Assembly: GCF_949628215.1 (NCBI RefSeq)
Contig: NC_134278.1
Location: forward strand, 39,078,115-39,142,114
From: Phalacrocorax aristotelis
Taxonomy: Eukaryota; Chordata; Aves; Suliformes; Phalacrocoracidae
Length of the DNA stretch: 64,000 nt
Direction of reading: 5' to 3'
Shown: in pieces, positions 61,801 to 64,000 of the stretch
How the letters are laid out: each line of letters starts with the position of its first letter
Numbering within the stretch: the stretch's first letter is position 1
The notes under the pieces: generated by a model
The model's database searches: none
What the model saw: the letters and a program-made list of their open reading frames with translations, nothing else
What the model was told of the DNA's origin: nothing
Program-made: the position numbers and the translations under genes

Positions 61801-64000
61801 ACTGTATTCTCAGTCAGGTCTTAGCAACTTCAAGAGACTATTTTTCTTAGGACAGCAGTTCCTGAACTAGAGGTTGCAAGTGCAGACAGGGGTATGACAT
61901 TTAGAAGTCACAAGTTCAACAGACTTTCAGGTACAGCAGGAAAGATACTATATTGGGTTAATGGCAATAAGATTTGAGGATTGCAGAGTTGCAAAACAAA
62001 CACAATGTAAGTAAAAGGCTTCTGTATAATGCAGTAAGTTCCAATTCATTACAGATGTTTCAAAACCAGAAACAACCAGCAGTTAATTTTTTTTATTTTC
62101 CTTAAGGACAGTGAAGCTGATCTTCTTCAACAAAACAGAGGATGACATACTTTGGAGAAGCCAACTAGAGCAATTAGCTCTTAAAGATGAAAGGTATTTA
62201 AAAGTCTTGTGGAGATCACCTTGTACAATCCCAGCATACAGAAGAAGAAGGCTTAGGTTAACTGTATGACTTTAGCACAAAGACAGATCCCAATTCTGGA
62301 AACTCTTGGATAAGAATTTAATGAGACCTATGGAGCTGTGGTTTAACCCCAGCTGTCAACTAAGCTCCACCCAGCCACTCATTCACTCCCTCTCTGGGGG
62401 GCTGGGGGAGAGAATCAGAAGGGTAAAAGTGAGAAAACTCATGGGTTGAAATAAAGACAGTTTAACAGGTAAAACAAAAAACCATGCACACAAGCAAAAC
62501 AAAACAAGGAATTCATTCACTCCTTCCCATGGGCAGGCAGGTGTTCAGCCATCCCCAGGAAAGCAGGGCTCCATCACATGTAACAGTTACTTGAAGACAA
62601 ATGCCATCACTCTGAATGTCTGTCTTCCCCCCTTCCCCCTTCTTCTTCCTCCAGTGTTCTGTGCTGAGCATGACGTCATATGGTGTGGGGCATCCCTTTG
62701 GTCAGTTGGGGTCAGCTGTCCCAGCCATGTCCCCTCCCAGCTTCTTGTGCACCCCCAGCCTCCTCGCTGGTGGGGTGGGGTGAGAGGCAGAAAAGGCCTT
62801 GACTCTGTGTAAGTGCTGCTCAGCAGTAATAACACAGGGATGTTTTCATCAACACTGTTTCCAGCACAAATCTACAACGCAGCCCTGTACCAGCTACTGT
62901 GAAGAAAATTAACTCTATCCCAGCCAAAACCAGCACAGGAGTGGAAGGAGGAGACTTCTCTATAGTGTCACTTAGGTGTGAAAATTATTATCTAGAAATT
63001 CAATGTTTATCTAGAAACTTAAAGTTTAGGCCTGTTTCTTTCATTTTTACTTACTGTCTAATTGTTGCATTTTTTCCTCAGTTACAATGTGATTATAGAT
63101 TAAAAGGCACTAGCGCATATGTAATGTTACCTTAGTTTAGCAGGTAGTTCTGTTCGGAGACATAAGAACATCAGATTGCCTTTTAATATCAGTACCCTTG
63201 TTTTTATCACTAGGTAAATTGTCACTGCTAGATTTTACATGGTGGAAGTATGTTTTGTTTATGCTTACTTAATTCTTAGCTGAAATTGTACAAACAAATT
63301 AATTTCACTTGTTCCTTCACAGCATTGAATTGAAAAATCAATATTATTTCGTAACCTGGTTGTGTCTGGCACATTGAAAGCTTCATAGTCTAGACATTGT
63401 GCAAATTTACAGTCAAACCCCTTTCTCCCTTTCACTAAGGAGCCTCAGATACAGAAGTGCTTGTGTTTTACTCAATAACTATGCTGTTAGTGGTTAAACC
63501 AGTGATAGTGTTTTCTCATTAATGAAATTGTACTGACATTTTCACAAGTTTGGCTAAGTGTTATTTCACTACTTGTGAAATAATGCATTTGTGTAAGTGA
63601 ATAATAGAACGATAAAATCTGTGCTTCAGTATCTTAATTGGTACCAGCTGTTTTTCTTTGTAAGGTGAAATAACAGCTAAAATTTTTAAGATTGAAAGAC
63701 TGGGTTAAATAATTAAATGCACAATACTGGAGGCAATTTGATTGATGTGATTGGTAGGAACAACTTAGTGTCTGTGATGACTGATACTGTGCCAGCAGGA
63801 GCCGAGTAGAACAAGAAAGTAATCATCACGGGAAATAAAATCTGCATTTTGTGTGGCAAGTCAGAGGCAATATTTCTGAAATATTCTTCTGCTTACCAGG
63901 TTTGAGGTTCAATTTGTTCTTTCACAACCAACAAAGGACTGGGTGGGTAAACACGGGAAGATTTCTTCATCTCTTCTCTGTGAGTTTGTGAAAAGAAGTA
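25794..64000 (+). CDS. CYB5R4: CYB5R4, cytochrome b5 reductase 4 / Ncb5or (whole span, 3' end outside the window)
   Basis: Fifteen exons join in frame into 484 complete codons, against about 521 residues for the human protein, so about 38 C-terminal residues lie beyond the edge. The enzyme passes electrons from NAD(P)H through FAD to heme. It is linked to endoplasmic reticulum lipid desaturation and protection of beta cells. Domains: a cytochrome b5 domain at about 50-130, with heme ligands His89 (HPGG) and His112 (VHRW); a CS domain at about 172-262, opening with YDWFQTDSL; and a reductase domain from about 274, with FAD motif KPYTP at 326-330, GLFT, SSPEGNF and the nucleotide motif GTGFTPM at 401-407. 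No membrane segment is seen, as expected. Human has Ser where this protein has Leu332 just after KPYTPV. Exon phases are consistent throughout. Confidence 0.97.
25869..27132 (+). other. CYB5R4: CYB5R4 intron 1
   Basis: 1,264 bases. The first 400 belong to the CpG island. No exon or named repeat is seen. Confidence 0.85.
27133..27286 (+). CDS. CYB5R4: CYB5R4 exon 2
   Basis: It encodes residues 26-76 ([20 protein letters not shown] onward), ending ...CWICIR plus the first base of Gly77. The donor is the weak AGAG/GTTGGT. The choice is forced by the frame of exon 3 and the known protein. Confidence 0.95.
27287..30381 (+). other. CYB5R4: CYB5R4 intron 2
   Basis: 3,095 bases. It contains a minus-strand CR1 copy (27,633-27,920). 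The rest shows no exon or named repeat. Confidence 0.85.
27633..27920 (-). mobile_element. CR1 LINE fragment in CYB5R4 intron 2
   Basis: It begins with the inverted tail 'acagaatcacagagtgg', then 'ttggaagggacctctgga', 'cttgtccaacc' and 'ggcagcctgtgccactgctctgg'. It ends in the 'cattgccccttgtcctgtcgctgggcaccactg' block. It is a typical 5'-truncated copy, close in sequence to the one at 17.0 kb but longer at its 5' side. Confidence 0.95.
30382..30482 (+). CDS. CYB5R4: CYB5R4 exon 3
   Basis: It encodes residues 77-110: the core of the cytochrome b5 domain with the heme-ligating HPGG (His89) and GTDLFDQ. It starts in phase 1 after 'ttttctgcag' and ends in phase 0 at GTGAGA. Confidence 0.97.
30483..31718 (+). 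other. CYB5R4: CYB5R4 intron 3
   Basis: 1,236 bases. It holds a perfect 17-bp tandem duplication at 31,636-31,669. Otherwise nothing named. Confidence 0.85.
31636..31669 (+). repeat. 17-bp perfect tandem duplication
   Basis: The 17-base unit starting 'atttcagtgc' occurs twice head to tail, ending 49 bases before the exon 4 splice acceptor. It lies close to the usual branch-point zone and each copy contains a 'tttcag'. Confidence 0.95.
31719..31803 (+). CDS. CYB5R4: CYB5R4 exon 4
   Basis: It encodes residues 111-138, starting [10 protein letters not shown]. His112 is the second heme ligand. It ends with one base of codon 139 at GTGAGG. Confidence 0.97.
31804..35673 (+). other. CYB5R4: CYB5R4 intron 4
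   Basis: 3,870 bases. It contains a G/T-rich low-complexity tract near 33,595-33,650 and a plus-strand CR1 fragment (34,905-35,056). No other exon is seen. Confidence 0.85.
34905..35056 (+). mobile_element. CR1 LINE fragment in CYB5R4 intron 4, sense orientation
   Basis: It reads 'gagtctccttccctggagac' with 'attcaaaacc', then 'gctctaggtgtgcctgctcaag', 'tggacaagatgatctccaga' and 'ggtcccttccaacccctacc'. It ends at the tail 'attctgcgatcctgtgaca'. It is a short 3' piece, and the only CR1 copy here lying in the same direction as the gene. Confidence 0.94.
35674..35715 (+). CDS. CYB5R4: CYB5R4 exon 5
   Basis: This 42-base exon encodes residues 139-152 ([14 protein letters not shown]) in the linker between the b5 and CS domains. 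Human has a similar charged linker ending LNGMLP. It starts after 'tacttgtag' and ends at GTAAGT. Confidence 0.9.
35716..41169 (+). other. CYB5R4: CYB5R4 intron 5
   Basis: 5,454 bases. It includes an old, long minus-strand CR1 relic at about 38,402-39,500. The remainder holds no exon or repeat that I can name. Confidence 0.85.
38402..39500 (-). mobile_element. Older, longer CR1 LINE copy in CYB5R4 intron 5
   Basis: From the 3' side it reads 'taggttggaaggaacatctgg', 'ccaatctcctgctcaaagcag', 'ttccctcagcctccttttcat', 'gccaaaactggacactactcc' and 'ggtctcacaaacgg'. It then has 'gttggcctttatcaccaca' and 'ctagggaacaccagctgtaac' with 'tagccacc', in the normal CR1 reverse-complement order. Divergence is high and the tail is eroded. 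A T-rich run (38,565-38,577) interrupts it. The right end is uncertain. Confidence 0.85.
41170..41224 (+). CDS. CYB5R4: CYB5R4 exon 6
   Basis: It encodes residues 153-170 ([18 protein letters not shown]) plus two bases of Ser171. This is the variable linker before the CS domain, poorly conserved apart from GMLP. Splice sites are 'ctctttgtag' and GTAAAC. Confidence 0.88.
41225..42742 (+). other. CYB5R4: CYB5R4 intron 6
   Basis: 1,518 bases. It holds a probable MIR-type SINE relic at 41,344-41,485. Nothing else is named. Confidence 0.8.
41344..41485 (-). mobile_element. Probable ancient MIR-type SINE relic
   Basis: The stretch 'aaaagttgaggttcaggttt', 'aacaacttgccaaaggtcata' and the following bases track the reverse complement of the MIR core ('gaggaaactgaggctcagag', 'taacttgcccaaggtcacac'). 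MIR-like SINEs predate amniotes and survive in birds only as eroded copies. An L2/L3-linked relative is possible. The assignment rests on remembered consensus, not on a search. Confidence 0.55.
42743..42800 (+). CDS. CYB5R4: CYB5R4 exon 7
   Basis: It encodes residues 171-190, [20 protein letters not shown], the first beta strands of the CS domain. Phase 2 in, phase 0 out. Splice sites are 'gttttacag' and GTAACT. Confidence 0.96.
42801..42911 (+). other. CYB5R4: CYB5R4 intron 7 (111 bases)
   Basis: This is the shortest intron of the gene here. It has GT-AG ends and a T-rich tract before the acceptor. Confidence 0.9.
42912..43005 (+). CDS. CYB5R4: CYB5R4 exon 8
   Basis: It encodes residues 191-221 of the CS domain ([20 protein letters not shown] and on to YLVEV). 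It ends with one base of codon 222 at GTAGGT. Confidence 0.94.
43006..43613 (+). other. CYB5R4: CYB5R4 intron 8
   Basis: 608 bases, AT-rich. Nothing recognisable. Confidence 0.85.
43614..43646 (+). CDS. CYB5R4: CYB5R4 exon 9 (33-base micro-exon)
   Basis: It encodes residues 222-232 ([11 protein letters not shown]), matching the HEVQEDF segment of human. It is the smallest exon here, with strong flanks 'tttatttcag' and GTAAGT. Its length is a multiple of three, so skipping it would keep the frame. Confidence 0.92.
43647..44333 (+). other. CYB5R4: CYB5R4 intron 9
   Basis: 687 bases, AT-rich. No repeat or exon is seen. Confidence 0.85.
44334..44456 (+). CDS. CYB5R4: CYB5R4 exon 10
   Basis: It encodes residues 233-273: the end of the CS domain ([20 protein letters not shown]) and the linker to the reductase domain. 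Its length, 123 bases, is a multiple of three. It ends at GTAAAT. Confidence 0.96.
48449..48500. repeat. A-rich CAAAA low-complexity tract
   Basis: Several CAAAA units merge into A runs with interspersed C. It may be a degenerate poly(A)-like tail or a simple repeat. No flanking element was recognised. Confidence 0.85.
50325..50406 (+). repeat. 36-bp tandem repeat, 2.3 copies
   Basis: The unit beginning 'caaggaagaa' starts at 50,325, again at 50,361 and partially at 50,397. The two full copies differ by one base. Confidence 0.93.
52123..52325 (-). mobile_element. CR1 LINE fragment in CYB5R4 intron 10
   Basis: It begins with a worn inverted tail 'agaatcatagactaac', then 'gttgaaagggacctctggaag', 'ctaatctcctgcttgaagc' and 'gggcagcctgccccagtgttc'. 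It ends about 'catcctgtttcatgag'. More diverged than the copies at 17.0 and 27.6 kb. Confidence 0.88.
54523..54663 (+). CDS. CYB5R4: CYB5R4 exon 11
   Basis: It encodes residues 274-320: the start of the reductase FAD domain ([20 protein letters not shown] and on to GQHVYLK). Its length, 141 bases, is a multiple of three. Donor GTAAGA. Confidence 0.97.
54664..55850 (+). other. CYB5R4: CYB5R4 intron 11
   Basis: 1,187 bases with no named feature. Its last 106 bases are open in the exon 12 frame. Confidence 0.85.
55851..56003 (+). CDS. CYB5R4: CYB5R4 exon 12
   Basis: It encodes residues 321-371. KPYTP (326-330) is the FAD-binding RxYTxxS-type motif. The next residues are Val331 and Leu332, while the human protein has Val-Ser. 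[12 protein letters not shown] follows. The acceptor is 'cttctgtctag' and the donor GTAAGT. The exon is 153 bases. An open frame of 189 codons runs through it into both introns by chance. Confidence 0.96.
56004..56652 (+). other. CYB5R4: CYB5R4 intron 12
   Basis: 649 bases. It ends with a long T-rich tract and an AATAAA hexamer fused to the AG acceptor. No repeat is named. Confidence 0.85.
56646..56651 (+). promoter_or_regulatory. CYB5R4: AATAAA overlapping the exon 13 splice acceptor
   Basis: The canonical poly(A) hexamer ends on the A of the acceptor AG at 56,651-56,652. It may be neutral, or it may allow intronic polyadenylation when splicing is slow. No GT/U-rich downstream element is obvious in the exon. 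Confidence 0.4.
56653..56803 (+). CDS. CYB5R4: CYB5R4 exon 13
   Basis: It encodes residues 372-421: SVSSPEGNF (FAD contact) and [15 protein letters not shown], the Gly-rich nucleotide-binding motif of the NAD(P)H lobe. It ends with two bases of Arg422 at GTATGT. Confidence 0.97.
56804..62106 (+). other. CYB5R4: CYB5R4 intron 13
   Basis: 5,303 bases. A G/T-rich tract lies at 57,083-57,167 and an unexplained moderately G+C-rich block at 57,250-57,680. The rest is AT-rich and holds no recognised exon or element. Confidence 0.8.
62107..62193 (+). CDS. CYB5R4: CYB5R4 exon 14
   Basis: It encodes residues 422-450: [20 protein letters not shown] and on to LKDE, very close to human. It ends with two bases of Arg451 before GTATTT. 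Its length, 87 bases, is a multiple of three. The acceptor is the less common TTAAG. Confidence 0.96.
62194..63899 (+). other. CYB5R4: CYB5R4 intron 14
   Basis: 1,706 bases, of which 601 are a solo LTR inserted 143 bases after exon 14. The remainder is AT-rich and unremarkable. Confidence 0.85.
62337..62937 (-). mobile_element. Solo LTR of an endogenous retrovirus
   Basis: The 601-bp unit is bounded by TG and CA. Read on the minus strand it opens TGTGCTGGTTTTGGCTGG and closes GGTTAAACCACA. The flanks GGAGC (62,332-62,336) and GGAGT (62,938-62,942) look like a 5-bp target duplication with one change. A palindromic CRE (TGACGTCA, 62,671-62,678) is intact. No TATA box is obvious, and no gag, pol or env sequence is attached. 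I recognise the sequence as an LTR common in neoavian genomes but cannot give its family with certainty. It lies antisense to CYB5R4. Confidence 0.85.
63900..64000 (+). CDS. CYB5R4: CYB5R4 exon 15 (cut by the window edge)
   Basis: After 'gcttaccag' it completes Arg451 and reads [20 protein letters not shown] and on to FVKRS, matching the human LDVEFVLSAP...GKQGHIS...FLKR segment. It is open to the last base. Human has about 39 further residues, including the CGPxPF motif, so the exon's end and the final exon lie outside. Confidence 0.95.

Noticed and set aside
62205-62275. Possible CR1 or L3 tail just before the LTR ('ggagatcaccttgtacaatccc')
   Set aside because: Similarity is short and eroded, and the rest of the element is absent, so it is not separable from chance.

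Overview
This window is vertebrate, and almost certainly avian, nuclear DNA. It holds spliced genes with GT-AG introns, CpG-island promoters and several CR1 LINE fragments with the tail wording usual in birds. It also holds a solo retroviral LTR of a type I remember as widespread in neoavian birds, which points away from chicken and its relatives. The LTR-based placement is a recollection, not a search result. No bacterial-style operon, CRISPR array, tRNA or rRNA was seen.

Layout. Positions 1 to about 21,500 are a gene-poor intergenic region with no exon I can support. It holds an old CR1/L3-like relic (about 6.8-7.2 kb), a hexanucleotide repeat in an AT-rich block (about 10.8-11.1 kb), a decayed Ty3/gypsy integrase on the minus strand (about 14.0-14.6 kb) and a CR1 fragment (17.0 kb). 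A CpG island at 21.56-22.7 kb carries the promoter and first exons of RIPPLY2. I read RIPPLY2 as three coding exons (22,215-24,504, plus strand, 151 aa) with a TATA box and a poly(A) signal. A second CpG island (25.26-26.26 kb) carries exon 1 of CYB5R4, which fills the rest of the window on the plus strand. Fifteen coding exons of CYB5R4 can be joined without a frame break (484 complete codons). The gene runs off the right edge, where one more short terminal exon is expected.

Biology. RIPPLY2 is a nuclear co-repressor adaptor of somite segmentation: its WRPW motif recruits Groucho/TLE and its Ripply homology domain contacts T-box factors. CYB5R4 (Ncb5or) is a soluble NAD(P)H oxidoreductase made of a cytochrome b5 heme domain, a CS domain and a cytochrome b5 reductase-like FAD/NAD domain. 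The RIPPLY2-CYB5R4 order matches human 6q14. The two genes share a strand and lie close together, but no shared function is implied.

I found no new multi-gene system. The best leads are the recognisable gypsy integrase fossil, in which a CTGT microsatellite sits on the conserved integrase motif; a Ser-to-Leu change in the FAD-binding motif of CYB5R4; an AATAAA overlapping the 3' splice site of CYB5R4 exon 13; a possible T-box/E-box cluster upstream of RIPPLY2; and an unexplained block at 57.3-57.7 kb.
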